From the NCBI GenBank assembly GCA_050943255.1, contig JBMNOV010000009.1:1-51719 (forward strand): a stretch of 51,719 bases of DNA. Direction: 5' to 3'. The DNA is from UBA4844 sp050943255. Lineage in GTDB: Bacteria; Bacillota; Syntrophomonadia; Syntrophomonadales; Syntrophomonadaceae. This document shows positions 1 through 8,485 of this stretch, in pieces (position 1 is the stretch's first letter; every line of letters starts with the position of its first letter). Position numbers and translations under genes: made by a program. The notes below the pieces were generated by a model that saw only the letters and a program-made list of their open reading frames with translations, had not been told where the DNA came from and did no database searches.

Positions 1-84
1 ATCACTCCTGCTTCCCCCTACATTGATTTCTGCACTTTCAATGATAGGGGATTGGTCTGGCAGAGTGGTCCACTTTTTCGCTAG
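1..84 (+). CDS. possible 3' end of an upstream gene
   Basis: The first frame is open from base 1 for 27 codons and stops at a TAG at 82-84. The peptide ends in WQSGPLFR and contains PYIDFCTFNDRGL, which reads like an ordinary protein C-terminus rather than noise. It is too short to assign to a family. It would lie just upstream of the candidate promoter for comFC. An equally good explanation is that it is a chance open frame, so confidence is low. Confidence 0.25.
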   Translation: MTPASPYIDFCTFNDRGLVWQSGPLFR

Positions 85-98
85 CGTTTTTATCTTTT

Positions 99-128
99 TT
101 GGCTCTCTTTTAGGATAGCGTTTATACT
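99..128 (+). promoter_or_regulatory. candidate vegetative promoter for the comFC-flagellar block
   Basis: TTGGCT at 99-104 and TATACT at 123-128 are separated by 18 bases, close to the sigma-A consensus. The comFC start codon is at 146, with AAGAGGT at 134-140 as ribosome binding site. The octamer TAGCGTTT occurs twice around it, at 83-90 and 115-122, and could be a regulator site. That role is inference only. Confidence 0.4.
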
Positions 129-145
129 AATTAAGAGGTATTAGT

Positions 146-862
146 ATGCATAATCTTTTAATGGATGTTTTTTTTCCCCAACACGCTTGTTCTATTTGCC
201 GGGAGCCTGGCAAATATGGGACCACGTCTCCTTGGTGCCAAAAATGTCAGGATGAGCTTTTATTAAGTAAAAGTCTGTCGGTATGTGAAAAGTGTGGGAA
301 ATACTTAACAACCACTGAGCGGTTATGTGCAGAGTGCCTTAAGAAATGCCCTTTATTTGATATTGCCAGGGCGGTAGGGCCCTATAATGAACCTTACCGT
401 ATTGCCATAAAAGTGCTTAAGTTCATGGGGCGTCGTCATTTGGCGGTTAAAATGGGGAAGATGATGGCGCAGGTGGTTAAGGAAGAGCCACGCTTTTGGC
501 CTATTGATCTAATTATTCCGGTACCAGCATCACAAGGTCATTTAAAACAAAGGGGCTTTAATCAGACCGAGGAATTGGCCAAGCAAATAAGAAAAGAACT
601 TAATGTAAAAATGGACAGTAATGTACTTGTTAGGGTAAAAGAAACTCCTTCTCAAAGAGAATTAAGCAAAGAGGAACGTGAAAAAAACTTGTTGTATGCT
701 TTTGCTCTAAAGAAATGGAGCAAGATAGAAGGCAAAAGTATACTTCTGGTAGATGATGTATATACCACCGGATCAACTAGTAAAGAGTGTACCCGTACCT
801 TGCTGGATGGAGGGGTAGCTCGGGTTAGTGTAATTACTTGGGCAACTGGTATAGGATATTAA
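146..862 (+). CDS. comFC: ComF family protein (ComFC-like phosphoribosyltransferase fold)
   Basis: This 238-residue protein belongs to the ComFC/GntX family, which is needed for natural transformation in Bacillus and other bacteria; the exact biochemical role is not settled. The N-terminus carries two zinc-ribbon knuckle pairs, C15/C18 with C31/C34 and C47/C50 with C61/C64. The C-terminal half has the phosphoribosyltransferase signature ILLVDDVYTTGST at about 199-211, which would bind a phosphoribosyl or nucleotide ligand. An ATG with AAGAGGT upstream supports the start. It sits immediately before yvyF-flgM, as comFC does in B. subtilis. No comFA helicase is visible upstream, although the window begins only 145 bases before the gene. 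Confidence 0.9.
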   Translation: MHNLLMDVFFPQHACSICREPGKYGTTSPWCQKCQDELLLSKSLSVCEKCGKYLTTTERLCAECLKKCPLFDIARAVGPYNEPYRIAIKVLKFMGRRHLAVKMGKMMAQVVKEEPRFWPIDLIIPVPASQGHLKQRGFNQTEELAKQIRKELNVKMDSNVLVRVKETPSQRELSKEEREKNLLYAFALKKWSKIEGKSILLVDDVYTTGSTSKECTRTLLDGGVARVSVITWATGIGY

Positions 863-953
863 GAGAAAGAGCTTGGTAAAGCAACAAAAGTCGGTTAATA
901 TTATTCTAGCATAAGAAGTGATTGTTCGTGTTTTTAGCAGGGAGGTTGGGAAA

Positions 954-1373
954 ATGGGATCTAATCTTAAAAACTGTAGTATCTGCGGGAGATTGTTTGC
1001 ATACCAGGGCCGTGATGTTTGCAGCAAGTGTTTGGAAAAAGAAGATAGTGATTATACTATAGTACGCAACTATGTACGAGATCATCCTGGCGTCAGTGTT
1101 GTCCAGGTTGCAGAGCACACCAAAATAGAAGAGGAGAAGATTCTAAAGTTTTTACGTGAGGGGAGGCTTATCAATAGAAATATGGGTGAGGTCATTTCAT
1201 GTGCCAGGTGCGGTAAAAACATTTACAGCGGTAAGTACTGCCCGGAATGCCTGCAGCAGCTCGATAAACAGATACAAAAAATCATTTCTTCTCCTCGCAC
1301 CAATTCAGAGCCAACTTACAACATTCAAGCCAGAAAAAAAGAGAGAATGCATATCAAGGGAATTGATTATTAA
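954..1373 (+). CDS. yvyF: YvyF/TIGR03826 flagellar-operon zinc-ribbon protein
   Basis: A 139-residue protein with an N-terminal CSICGRLF...CSKC zinc knuckle, a helical middle that looks like a small winged-helix segment (DHPGVSVVQVAEHTKIEEEKILKFLREG read in two parts), and a C-terminal CARCGK...CPEC knuckle. This matches the YvyF family found between comFC and flgM in Firmicutes; I believe B. subtilis YvyF is also 139 residues. A GTG 36 bases upstream is in frame, but GGAGGTTGGG at 941-950 points to the ATG at 954. Its function is not established. The middle segment is compatible with a regulatory role in the flagellar operon, but that is inference. Confidence 0.8.
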   Translation: MGSNLKNCSICGRLFAYQGRDVCSKCLEKEDSDYTIVRNYVRDHPGVSVVQVAEHTKIEEEKILKFLREGRLINRNMGEVISCARCGKNIYSGKYCPECLQQLDKQIQKIISSPRTNSEPTYNIQARKKERMHIKGIDY

Positions 1374-1452
1374 ATAGCTGGTAGTAAGCAAATCACTATG
1401 AATAAACTAGAAATAAAAAGAAAGATAAAGCATAAATAATATAATGAATTAC

Positions 1453-1481
1453 CAGGGGCATTAAGCCCTTTTGCTTTTTTT
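1453..1481 (+). terminator. possible intrinsic terminator between yvyF and flgM
   Basis: AGGGGC and GCCCTT (one G-U pair) close a loop of about five bases, followed by TTGCTTTTTTT. The stem is short, so it may only attenuate transcription into flgM. Confidence 0.5.
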
Positions 1482-1530
1482 GCGAAAGATATTCATAGAT
1501 AACGAAGCTTAATAAGGTGGGAAGTCCTAA

Positions 1531-1830
1531 ATGATTATTTCCGGAACTCAAGTGCAGAATTTATTAAAGATTTACAGCAGGGATAATAGCACCAATAAAA
1601 TAGAGCAAAAGCATTCAAGCAAGATACCGGGGAAAGACTTTGAACTGGCTATTTCTAGTGAGAGCCGGGTTAAACAGCGAGTTATGCAGGCCATAAACCA
1701 GACCGAAGATATACGCCGGGACAAGGTTAATAATTTACAAGAACAAATATTAAGTGGTACTTATACGGTTACCGATGAGGAAGTGGCAGAAAAAATGATT
1801 TATAGGTCTATAGTAGACCGATTGGTATAG
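1531..1830 (+). CDS. flgM: FlgM, anti-sigma-28 factor
   Basis: A 99-residue protein with the FlgM layout: a polar, probably disordered N-terminal part and a C-terminal sigma-binding half. The latter runs from about residue 45 and ends in VADKMIYRS-like sequence (here VAEKMIYRSIVDRLV). FlgM holds the flagellar sigma factor (sigma-28/SigD) inactive until the hook is complete and FlgM is released or exported. It is followed 13 bases later by flgN, the usual Firmicute order. Start ATG at 1531 is preceded by AAGGTGGG. The location just before the late genes, and the candidate sigma-28 promoter before flaG at 8486, fit this job. Confidence 0.9.
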   Translation: MIISGTQVQNLLKIYSRDNSTNKIEQKHSSKIPGKDFELAISSESRVKQRVMQAINQTEDIRRDKVNNLQEQILSGTYTVTDEEVAEKMIYRSIVDRLV

Positions 1831-1843
1831 AAAGCAGGTAAAT

Positions 1844-2350
1844 ATGGAATCCCTATTAAGTGAATTCACCAATGTAATTGCAGCCATGAACAGTATTTTG
1901 GATGAGCTGGCTGAATGGGGGCTGAAAAAACAACAGTTAATATTAAAAGGCCAAGTCGAAGAACTGGAGAGATTAATAAAAGAAGAGCATATATGTGCAG
2001 CTAAGTTAGAAAAAACCGAAGGTGATCGCTTTAAATTACAGGTTGAAATAGGCCGCCGCTGGGGTATTAAAGGGGGAGGTCTAATGGCTGAGAAAATACT
2101 TAATAAAGTAAAGGAAGAAAGCCCTTCTTCCTTCTCTGCTCTCTATGCTGCCATTAGCCGTCTAGGCTACAATCTGACCCGTATTAAGGCAATAAATGAA
2201 CATAATAATGAACTTATTCAGCAGTCATTAGATTATATAAAAGTGGTGGAAACCATGATTAACGGTGACACTACTGGAATCTACTCCAACCGTGGCATTC
2301 AACCCAACGAATCTAAATACCTAGCGAACCTGCTAGATAAAAAGGTCTAG
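1844..2350 (+). CDS. flgN: FlgN, export chaperone for hook-junction proteins
   Basis: A 168-residue, almost entirely helical, charged protein typical of FlgN. The family binds the C-termini of the hook-filament junction proteins FlgK and FlgL and delivers them to the flagellar type III export gate. The N-terminal helix (residues 1-45, MNSILDELAEWGLKKQQLILKG) and the ISRLGYNLTRIKAINEHNNELIQQSLDYI segment in the C-terminal half, cited here as positions about 105-135, match the family pattern. It lies directly upstream of flgK and flgL. Sequence conservation in FlgN is low, so position in the operon contributes much of the confidence. Confidence 0.82.
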   Translation: MESLLSEFTNVIAAMNSILDELAEWGLKKQQLILKGQVEELERLIKEEHICAAKLEKTEGDRFKLQVEIGRRWGIKGGGLMAEKILNKVKEESPSSFSALYAAISRLGYNLTRIKAINEHNNELIQQSLDYIKVVETMINGDTTGIYSNRGIQPNESKYLANLLDKKV

Positions 2351-2419
2351 TTGAATTAACTGCAGAGAGCAGTTCTTACCATCATTGTAATTCTTAATTA
2401 TATTAAGAGAGGTTTTGAT

Positions 2420-3940
2420 ATGTCAAACTTTTTTAGCCTGGAAATTGGAAGGCGTGCTCTTCTAACGCACCAGACGGCTCTTAGCATTACCGGGCATAAT
2501 ATAGCAAATGCTGATACACCTGGTTATTCCAGGCAGGTGGCGGAGATCGTCACCTCCAACCCCTGGCATGCTCCCGCTATGAATCAAAGCGGCAAAGCCG
2601 GGCAGTTAGGAACTGGTGTCGACATTGCCGCCATTAACCGCATAAGGGACGAATTCATAGATGCCCAGATTCGCCATGAAAATCGGGCTGATGGTTACTG
2701 GGCAGCTATGCAGGAAACCCTTTCACAAATAGAAGTAATTATTAATGAACCTTCCGAAGATGGATTACGGGCGGCAATGGATATGTTCTGGGAATCATGG
2801 CAGGACCTGGTAGCCAATCCGGAAAGTGAAGCGGTCAGGACAGTTACCCTGCAGCGAGGCATGGCCCTGGCTGACGCCATTAAACATACCTACCAGCAAT
2901 TATCAGATTTACGCTTTGATGTAAACTCCCAGGTAACAGTTAAGGTAGATGAAATTAATTCCCTAGCTTTGCAGATAGCTGACCTTAACCGGCAGATAAT
3001 GGCCATAGGCATAGCCGGTAAACAACCTAATGATTTAATGGACAAGCGTGACCTCTTAATTGACCAGCTCAGCAGGATAGCAGATGTTACCTTAGATATT
3101 GACTGCCATAACATGGTATCTTTACGGCTCGGGGGCTCAATGCTGGTAGACGGCGGGCAATGGAACCAGCTAGCTACGATTGAGGACGCATATGGTATGG
3201 ACATGGTTGTCTGGAAAGACAACGAGTCTGCTGTAATAGTTAAAAATGGTGAACTCAGAGGCCTGCTGGATACCCGTGGAAAGACTGCCAACAGCGGAGA
3301 AGTATCTTTTGCCTATAAAGAAATAATTCCCGGAATGATAGATGACCTGGAAGCTCTGGCCCAGACCCTGGCAGAAAGAATAAATGGAGTACATAGTAAA
3401 GGCTTTAGCCTTAATAACAAAACTTCTGATCTTAATGCTCCCGATGGAATCAATTTTTTTGAGTATGATCCCAATAAAGGCGGGGCCGCCTCTATACAGG
3501 TAAACCAGAGTATACAGGATGATGTTAAGAACATAGCCGCCGCGGCTGCTCCGGTCTGGGATAATAACACCCGGACTAATTTCGGGGATGGTAATAATGC
3601 CCTTAAAATTGCCCAGCTAAAACATGATTTAAATAAACCTGAGGATAACTCTGAGGATAAGCTTAAAATAAATAATATGACTATTGATGACTTCTGGCGC
3701 TCAGTTGCTGCCGATATCGGTGTATTGAGCCAGGAAGCTCAGCGTATGGTCCTTAACCAGGGTGCCCTTTTAAAGGAGCTGGAAAACAAACGCCAGTCCT
3801 TTTCCGGAGTTTCCCTGGATGAAGAAATGATTAATATGGTTAAATTCCAGCACGCCTACAACGGCGCCTCCCGCTACATCACCGCTATAGACGAAGCCCT
3901 GGAGGTAGTAATAAATCGCATGGGCCTTGTAGGTAGATAG
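2420..3940 (+). CDS. flgK: FlgK, flagellar hook-associated protein 1
   Basis: A 506-residue hook-filament junction protein. The N-terminus has the rod/hook signature (residues about 9-38, including LTHQTALSITGHNIANADTP followed by GYSRQ). The C-terminus has the matching helix VSLDEEMINMVKFQHAYNGA and then SRYITAIDEALEVVINRMG. FlgK forms the first ring of 11 subunits above the hook, before FlgL. Length is normal for the family. AAGAGAGGT lies upstream of the ATG. The stop codon TAG (3938-3940) is followed after eight bases by the inverted-repeat element at 3951-4174, which separates flgK from flgL. Confidence 0.96.
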   Translation: MSNFFSLEIGRRALLTHQTALSITGHNIANADTPGYSRQVAEIVTSNPWHAPAMNQSGKAGQLGTGVDIAAINRIRDEFIDAQIRHENRADGYWAAMQETLSQIEVIINEPSEDGLRAAMDMFWESWQDLVANPESEAVRTVTLQRGMALADAIKHTYQQLSDLRFDVNSQVTVKVDEINSLALQIADLNRQIMAIGIAGKQPNDLMDKRDLLIDQLSRIADVTLDIDCHNMVSLRLGGSMLVDGGQWNQLATIEDAYGMDMVVWKDNESAVIVKNGELRGLLDTRGKTANSGEVSFAYKEIIPGMIDDLEALAQTLAERINGVHSKGFSLNNKTSDLNAPDGINFFEYDPNKGGAASIQVNQSIQDDVKNIAAAAAPVWDNNTRTNFGDGNNALKIAQLKHDLNKPEDNSEDKLKINNMTIDDFWRSVAADIGVLSQEAQRMVLNQGALLKELENKRQSFSGVSLDEEMINMVKFQHAYNGASRYITAIDEALEVVINRMGLVGR

Positions 3941-3950
3941 GGGGACAGAA

Positions 3951-4174
3951 TAGACACTGAAAAACACTGATTTTTATGAATAGCACTGAATCTTTAGGAT
4001 TTTTGTTCCGCTTTATCAATTTTTTACCCCCATTCTTATGTAGTTAAATTGGGGAAAGTAGCGCAAGGACTTGATGCATTATTAAAAAAATCAGTGTGAT
4101 TAATAATTATCAGCAACCTTAATAGTGAGCGATAGCGGACATCAGTAGTACCTTTGGTATGCTTTCAGTGTCTA
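3951..4174 (+). repeat. IR-bounded intergenic element, copy A (flgK/flgL)
   Basis: This 224-bp stretch is bounded by perfect 12-nt inverted repeats, TAGACACTGAAA at 3951-3962 and TTTCAGTGTCTA at 4163-4174. It contains TTATCAAT at 4013-4020 and ATCAGCAACCTTAATAGTGAGC-like sequence at 4109-4130. Both are also found in copy C at 29120-29257, and TTATCAAT also in copy B at 26186-26279. I see no open reading frame of interest in it. It fills nearly the whole gap between flgK and flgL, and the flgL ribosome binding site lies just past the right arm. Confidence 0.65.
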
Positions 4175-4199
4175 ATTATTAAATCAGGGAGATGAACCT

Positions 4200-5138
4200 A
4201 TGATTCGTATTACCAATAACATGCTTATAAACGACCTCAAGCGTAATTTATATACCAACATGTCCGGCCTGGAAAAATATAACCAGCAGCTGGCTACCGG
4301 GCGCAAAATCAACTCACCTTCCGATAACCCCGCCGGGCTGGTTAAATCACTGCGCCTTCGTACCAATATTACTGAGAATAACCAGTACTTGCGTAACATC
4401 AATGAAGCCATCAGCTTCATGGAAACTACGGATGACGCCTTAAATGACATCAATAGCATATTGCAGCGTATACGCGAACTAACCGTGAAGGCAGCTAACA
4501 GTACCAATGATAAAGATTCACTTGATGCTATTGCCAAGGAAGTCGAAGAACTGGGCGAACAGATAAAAATGATTGCCAATTCTACCTATGGCAGTAAATA
4601 TATATTTGGGGGAACTAATGTTACCGAAAAACCACTGCAGCAAGATGATGATGGCAGCCTCAAATGGGTAGGAAACGACAATTCCATAAGGCTGGAAATA
4701 GCCGCCGGTATTGAATTTGCTATAAATATAACTAATGGCGGGACCAGCTCCAACAGCCTGCAAAACTTTTTCTTCGCTGACAGCAATTCCGACCCCGACC
4801 AGGATCAGGGCATATTTACGGTTTTGCGTAATCTGGTACAGGATATTCGGGCCGGTAACCTGGATGAAGACAGCAGCGCGCTGGAAATCCTGGATAATAA
4901 ATTGACTAACCTGCTAACCGCCCGTTCCACCATCGGAGCCAAAGTTAACCGTCTGGAACTCCAGCGAAACCGCATGGAAAGTATGAGCATATCCCTGACC
5001 GGACTACTATCTAAAAACGAAGACGCCGACATGGCTGAAGTAATAATGAACCTAAAAATGCAGGAAAACGTCTACCGCGCTGCACTAGCTGCCGGTGCTC
5101 GTATCATTCAACCTACCTTAATCGACTTCCTGCGCTGA
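4200..5138 (+). CDS. flgL: FlgL, flagellar hook-associated protein 3
   Basis: A 312-residue flagellin-fold protein that forms the second junction ring between FlgK and the filament. The N-terminal D0/D1 helices are clear (MIRITNNMLINDLKRNL, then GLEKYNQQLATGRKINSPSD and NPAGLVKSLRLRTNI, residues 1-60). So is the C-terminal helix pair (NRLELQRNRMESMSISLTGL, then DADMAEVIMNLKMQENVYRA). Length is right for FlgL and the middle is longer than in minimal FlgL. It could be mistaken for flagellin, but its position after flgK and its YRAALAAGARIIQPTLIDFLR-type ending, split here as positions 291-312, favour FlgL. GGGAGATG precedes the ATG. Confidence 0.93.
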   Translation: MIRITNNMLINDLKRNLYTNMSGLEKYNQQLATGRKINSPSDNPAGLVKSLRLRTNITENNQYLRNINEAISFMETTDDALNDINSILQRIRELTVKAANSTNDKDSLDAIAKEVEELGEQIKMIANSTYGSKYIFGGTNVTEKPLQQDDDGSLKWVGNDNSIRLEIAAGIEFAINITNGGTSSNSLQNFFFADSNSDPDQDQGIFTVLRNLVQDIRAGNLDEDSSALEILDNKLTNLLTARSTIGAKVNRLELQRNRMESMSISLTGLLSKNEDADMAEVIMNLKMQENVYRAALAAGARIIQPTLIDFLR

Positions 5139-5167
5139 TCTATGTCTATTTAGAGGGGGTGAGGGGC

Positions 5168-5728
5168 ATGTTACAAATACGCATTGACCAGCAGTATGCC
5201 CGTATTGGTCTTAACATCCAGGAACCCTTCCTAGAACTTCATACCACCCACCCTAAAATAGAACTCAATACCCAAAAGCCGGAGCTTAAGATGCATTCTC
5301 TCCGCCCTAAGCTCTACATCGACCAAAGCCAATGCTTTGCCGATGCCGGCAGGAGAACCCCTTCGGAATTTACCCGTTACTATGCTGATTTAGCCTGGCA
5401 AGCCGGCCTTCAGGCCATAGGGGAGATCGCCGCTGAAGGCGATATGCTAGGACAAATCGAGAAAGGCATAACCATAGCAGATATAGCTGCCAGCAAAACG
5501 TACGACATGGCAGACTTCAACATGACTACTATACCTAAACAACCGCCTAAAATAGACTGGGACATCCGCCCGATAGAAATAGAGGTGATACCAGGTCATT
5601 TAGACCTTAAATACCACCCCGGAACCGTAGAAAAACACCTACAAAGAGGTAAAGTAGAAGTCTATATCGAACAACAAAACTACCTAAAAATATCCTGGCA
5701 CGACCCCAAAATAAACCTAACGATATAG
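5168..5728 (+). CDS. yviE: YviE/DUF6470 family protein
   Basis: A 186-residue protein of the YviE family, found between flgL and fliW in many Firmicutes; function unknown. The N-terminal part has repeated short beta-like segments ending in alternating charged and hydrophobic residues (LQIRIDQQYARIGLNIQEP, IELNTQKPELKMHS). A central helical stretch at about 65-105 follows, then another beta-rich half with HLDLKYHPGTVEKHLQRGKV. An in-frame GTG nine bases upstream is possible, but GAGGGGGT is well spaced for the ATG at 5168. No catalytic motif or signal peptide is visible. Confidence 0.8.
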   Translation: MLQIRIDQQYARIGLNIQEPFLELHTTHPKIELNTQKPELKMHSLRPKLYIDQSQCFADAGRRTPSEFTRYYADLAWQAGLQAIGEIAAEGDMLGQIEKGITIADIAASKTYDMADFNMTTIPKQPPKIDWDIRPIEIEVIPGHLDLKYHPGTVEKHLQRGKVEVYIEQQNYLKISWHDPKINLTI

Positions 5729-5769
5729 GCGTATTAATAATAAATAAAAAGATCAGCGTCAAAATAATA

Positions 5770-5781
5770 AGGAGGCCTCCT
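5770..5781 (+). promoter_or_regulatory. palindromic ribosome binding site of fliW
   Basis: The Shine-Dalgarno sequence of fliW lies inside a perfect 12-base palindrome, AGGAGGCCTCCT, ending one base before the ATG at 5783. In RNA it could form a 4-bp stem with a GGCC loop, or dimerise, in either case covering the ribosome binding site. It also contains the GGA core that CsrA proteins recognise, and csrA is the next gene. Regulation is inference. Confidence 0.4.
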
Positions 5782-5782
5782 A

Positions 5783-6238
5783 ATGCAAATAAAAACCGCC
5801 TTTTTCGGCGAACTGAACATATCTGCAAACGACATCATCCACTTCCCCGAAGGCCTGCCCGCTTTCGAAACCGAAAAACAATTTATCCTTATACCCCTGG
5901 AAGAAAACAGCCCTTTTTTCTACCTGCAGTCCGTAAAAAGAGCCGATCTCTGCCTGCTCTTAGCTGACCCTTTTACCTTTTTCCCGGGTTATGAGGTAGA
6001 ATTAGCTGATACTGTTTTAAAGCAATTAGAAATACCGGAAGAAAAACCGCCTTTAATCGTATTATCCGTACTAACCGTACCCGGCGATTTTAAAAAAACA
6101 ACCGCGAATCTCATGGCTCCAGTAATCATAAACATTGAGAAAAAAATAGGGCTACAGTATATTCCTGAAAAAACCGATTATAATACTAAGCACCCTCTTT
6201 TTCCTGAGAATAAAAAAAGGGCAGAGGAGGGGAAGTAA
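5783..6238 (+). CDS. fliW: FliW, flagellar assembly factor
   Basis: A 151-residue FliW. In B. subtilis FliW binds flagellin and, when free, binds CsrA and relieves translational repression of flagellin mRNA. The family features are seen: an early FGELNISANDIIHFPEGLPA strand-loop region (residues 9-28), the PFFYLQSV and DLCLLLADPFTFFPGYEVEL core, and VLSVLTVP followed by TANLMAPVIINIEKKIG-type sequence near the C-terminus. It is followed by csrA after a single base, the usual partner arrangement. The start codon is preceded by AAGGAGG in a palindrome. Confidence 0.95.
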   Translation: MQIKTAFFGELNISANDIIHFPEGLPAFETEKQFILIPLEENSPFFYLQSVKRADLCLLLADPFTFFPGYEVELADTVLKQLEIPEEKPPLIVLSVLTVPGDFKKTTANLMAPVIINIEKKIGLQYIPEKTDYNTKHPLFPENKKRAEEGK

Positions 6239-6239
6239 T

Positions 6240-6479
6240 ATGCTGGTACTTAGCCGTCACCGGGGCGAAAGCATAATCATAGGTGATAGTATTGAAATTA
6301 GTGTGGTTGATATACAGGGCGAAATTGTCAAGATCGGTATTAAAGCACCCCGCTCTGTAAGTGTTCACCGGCAAGAAATTTATGATCAAATACAAAAAGC
6401 TAACCGGGAGGCCGCCCAGAACCTCCCTACCATCGAAGAGCTAAAACAATTAAAGGAAATAGATAGGTATGGAATGTAA
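6240..6479 (+). CDS. csrA: CsrA, RNA-binding translational regulator
   Basis: A 79-residue CsrA/RsmA. It begins MLVLSRHRGESIIIGDSIEI, the nearly invariant first strands of the dimer, and continues with VKIGIKAPRSVSVHRQEIY, which contains the RNA-contacting region. CsrA dimers bind GGA motifs in leader RNAs and block ribosome access; in Firmicutes the main known target is flagellin mRNA. GGAGGGG at 6224-6230 is the ribosome binding site, inside the end of fliW, suggesting translational coupling. No flagellin gene is in this window, so its classic target must be elsewhere. Confidence 0.97.
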   Translation: MLVLSRHRGESIIIGDSIEISVVDIQGEIVKIGIKAPRSVSVHRQEIYDQIQKANREAAQNLPTIEELKQLKEIDRYGM

Positions 6480-6493
6480 AAGGGGGATTTATT

Positions 6494-7960
6494 ATGGACT
6501 CCATTAACCGTATTCGCTTCAGCGGTATTGCCAGTGGTCTGGATACCGAAAATATCGTTAAAAACCTTATGAATATCGAACAAATGAAAGTCGACCGCCA
6601 GATCCAAAAGAAAACCCTCCTGGAATGGAAGCGGGACGAATACCGCAACATTAATAATAGACTAAGGACCTTACGCGAGCAAAATGTCTTTAATCTAAAG
6701 CTACAGGGAACCTTCCTGGCCAAAAAAGTCGCTTCCTCCGATGAAAGTGCCTTATCGGCCACCGCCAGCTTTAATACCCTGGAAGGCTCTTACACGGTTA
6801 CTGTCAATAAATTGGCCAAGGCAGCTTCCTTTACGGCTACCCCGGCAGATTTAGGAGAAAACGGTCTGGTACCTGTGGAAACCGAAGCCAGTTTTACCAT
6901 CAATGGTGGGGAAGGCAGAGAAGATGTTACCATAACCGTTGGACACAGTGATACCTTAGCCTCAGTAGTTGCCAAAATAAACGCTAATTCCAGTAAGAGC
7001 GGAGTCCGGGCTATGTATGATGAAAACCTGAACAAGCTATTTCTTACCAGCACTTCTACGGGGGAAAAGGCTGCCATCAACATTACTGGTGGCGATGAAG
7101 ACCTTCTCTCTAACTTAGGACTTACAACCGGCAACTTAGGTACCGGGCAAAATGCTGAGATAATTTTTAATGGGGAAACCTTAACCTTCGCTTCTAACCA
7201 GTTTAGTTTATTTGATATCGATATGACCTTAAAAAAGGCCGGAGAAACCGTCGATATTACCGTAAATAAAGATATTGATTCGGCAATAGAGCAGATAAAA
7301 TCCTTTGTGGAACAGTATAATACCATAATGGAGGACATCGGCACCAAACTGAGCGAAAAGCGCTATCGCGATTACCCTCCTTTAACTGATGCCCAAAAAG
7401 AGGAAATGGAAGAAAAGGAAATAGAAAAATGGGAGGAAAAGGCCCGCAGTGGGCTTTTACGGGCTGATTCGCTGCTCAGTTCCATAGCCAGCAGCCTGCG
7501 CATGACCCTAGGGGGGGTAGTTGAAACCGGCTCTAAATATAAGACCTTAAGCTCCATAGGCATAACCACCTCTTCTAACTGGAATGACAAGGGTAAACTT
7601 TACCTAGATGAAGAAGAATTGCGTAAAGCCTTGACCGAAGATCTGGATGGTGTGATGAAGATTTTTAGTAATAACTCCGAAGATCCCAAAGCCTTAGGCA
7701 TTGCCCGCAAACTTGATGATATGCTGCTGGGACACATGGAATCCGTCGCCAGTACCGCCGGGCGAAACATTATTGGAGCTGATGAGAGCTACCTCGGTCG
7801 GGAAATCATGCGTATGGACAAAGGCATCAAAGAAATGCAGGACAGGTTTATCCAGCTAGAAGAAAGTTATTGGAGAAAGTTTACCGCTATGGAAAAAGCC
7901 TTACAACGGATGCAAAGCCAGAGCGATTGGTTATCTAATCAGCTCCAAGGTTTAGGTTAG
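6494..7960 (+). CDS. fliD: FliD, flagellar filament cap
   Basis: A 488-residue filament cap protein (HAP2) that forms the pentameric lid under which flagellin folds. The N-terminus has the FliD signature (FSGIASGLDTENIVKNLMNI at about 9-28, then MKVDRQIQKKTLLEWKRDEY). The middle has repeated beta-domain segments, such as the part around DVTITVGHSDTLASVVAKIN. The C-terminus is a long amphipathic helical region ending in WLSNQLQGLG. AGGGGGAT lies upstream of the ATG. In B. subtilis hag and flaG lie between csrA and fliD; here fliD follows csrA directly. Confidence 0.95.
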   Translation: MDSINRIRFSGIASGLDTENIVKNLMNIEQMKVDRQIQKKTLLEWKRDEYRNINNRLRTLREQNVFNLKLQGTFLAKKVASSDESALSATASFNTLEGSYTVTVNKLAKAASFTATPADLGENGLVPVETEASFTINGGEGREDVTITVGHSDTLASVVAKINANSSKSGVRAMYDENLNKLFLTSTSTGEKAAINITGGDEDLLSNLGLTTGNLGTGQNAEIIFNGETLTFASNQFSLFDIDMTLKKAGETVDITVNKDIDSAIEQIKSFVEQYNTIMEDIGTKLSEKRYRDYPPLTDAQKEEMEEKEIEKWEEKARSGLLRADSLLSSIASSLRMTLGGVVETGSKYKTLSSIGITTSSNWNDKGKLYLDEEELRKALTEDLDGVMKIFSNNSEDPKALGIARKLDDMLLGHMESVASTAGRNIIGADESYLGREIMRMDKGIKEMQDRFIQLEESYWRKFTAMEKALQRMQSQSDWLSNQLQGLG

Positions 7961-8018
7961 CTAGTAAATATCATAATGCATGATTGAGGTCATTACCGGG
8001 CTATTTAAGAGGTGAGTA

Positions 8019-8483
8019 ATGGATAAATACCCTGCTTCAATAAAGCTAATAGTGGAAAAGCAAATAACTATCTGGCATGAAATACTGTCTATCTCCCGGG
8101 AAAAGTTGCATTTGGTTACGAAAGATGGATTAGATCTAAATATTGAGCAACTAAACCTACTCCTGTTGCAACAGCAAGAACGAATTGAGGCAATTGATGC
8201 CCTGAACCGAGAGAAAGAAGCTGAATTCAAGAAGCTGGATCAAGTTGGGATAAAAATGACGTGCTTAAAGGCAACCCCGGAATATCAAAAAGCAGAGGAT
8301 GAGATTAGAAAAATAGCATTATTGATCAGAGAAAATGATAATATAATCGAATCGCAAATAAGGCAGCTTCAGCAACAGATCCAGACTAAATTGTGGTCCT
8401 TTAGAGAGAATAAAAAAGCCAAGCAGATTTACTTACAGGATAATTATAGTAATGAAGGATGGTTTATTGACCAGAAAAAATAG
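8019..8483 (+). CDS. unrecognised coiled-coil protein of the flagellar block
   Basis: A 154-residue, highly charged, almost wholly helical protein with no signal peptide or membrane segment. Heptad-like runs occur at about residues 45-75 (LNLLLLQQQERIEAIDALNR) and 95-130 (IRKIALLIRENDNIIESQIR). I do not recognise a named family with confidence. The size, the helical character and the position between fliD and flaG are like FlgN/FliT-type export chaperones, so a chaperone for FliD or flagellin is a reasonable guess. RBS AAGAGGTGAG precedes the ATG at 8019. Two other coiled-coil proteins of similar size (flgN at 1844 and the gene at 9501) are in the same block. Confidence 0.65.
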   Translation: MDKYPASIKLIVEKQITIWHEILSISREKLHLVTKDGLDLNIEQLNLLLLQQQERIEAIDALNREKEAEFKKLDQVGIKMTCLKATPEYQKAEDEIRKIALLIRENDNIIESQIRQLQQQIQTKLWSFRENKKAKQIYLQDNYSNEGWFIDQKK

Positions 8484-8485
8484 AA

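Noticed and set aside
2890..3291. Minus-strand open frames inside flgK, fliD, rpoN, eno and others
   Set aside because: They are antisense to clear, full-length conserved genes, lack ribosome sites and have no recognisable domains.
4200..5138. flgL as the flagellin gene hag
   Set aside because: It directly follows flgK, has the typical FlgL length and middle, and precedes yviE-fliW-csrA as flgL does in Bacillus.
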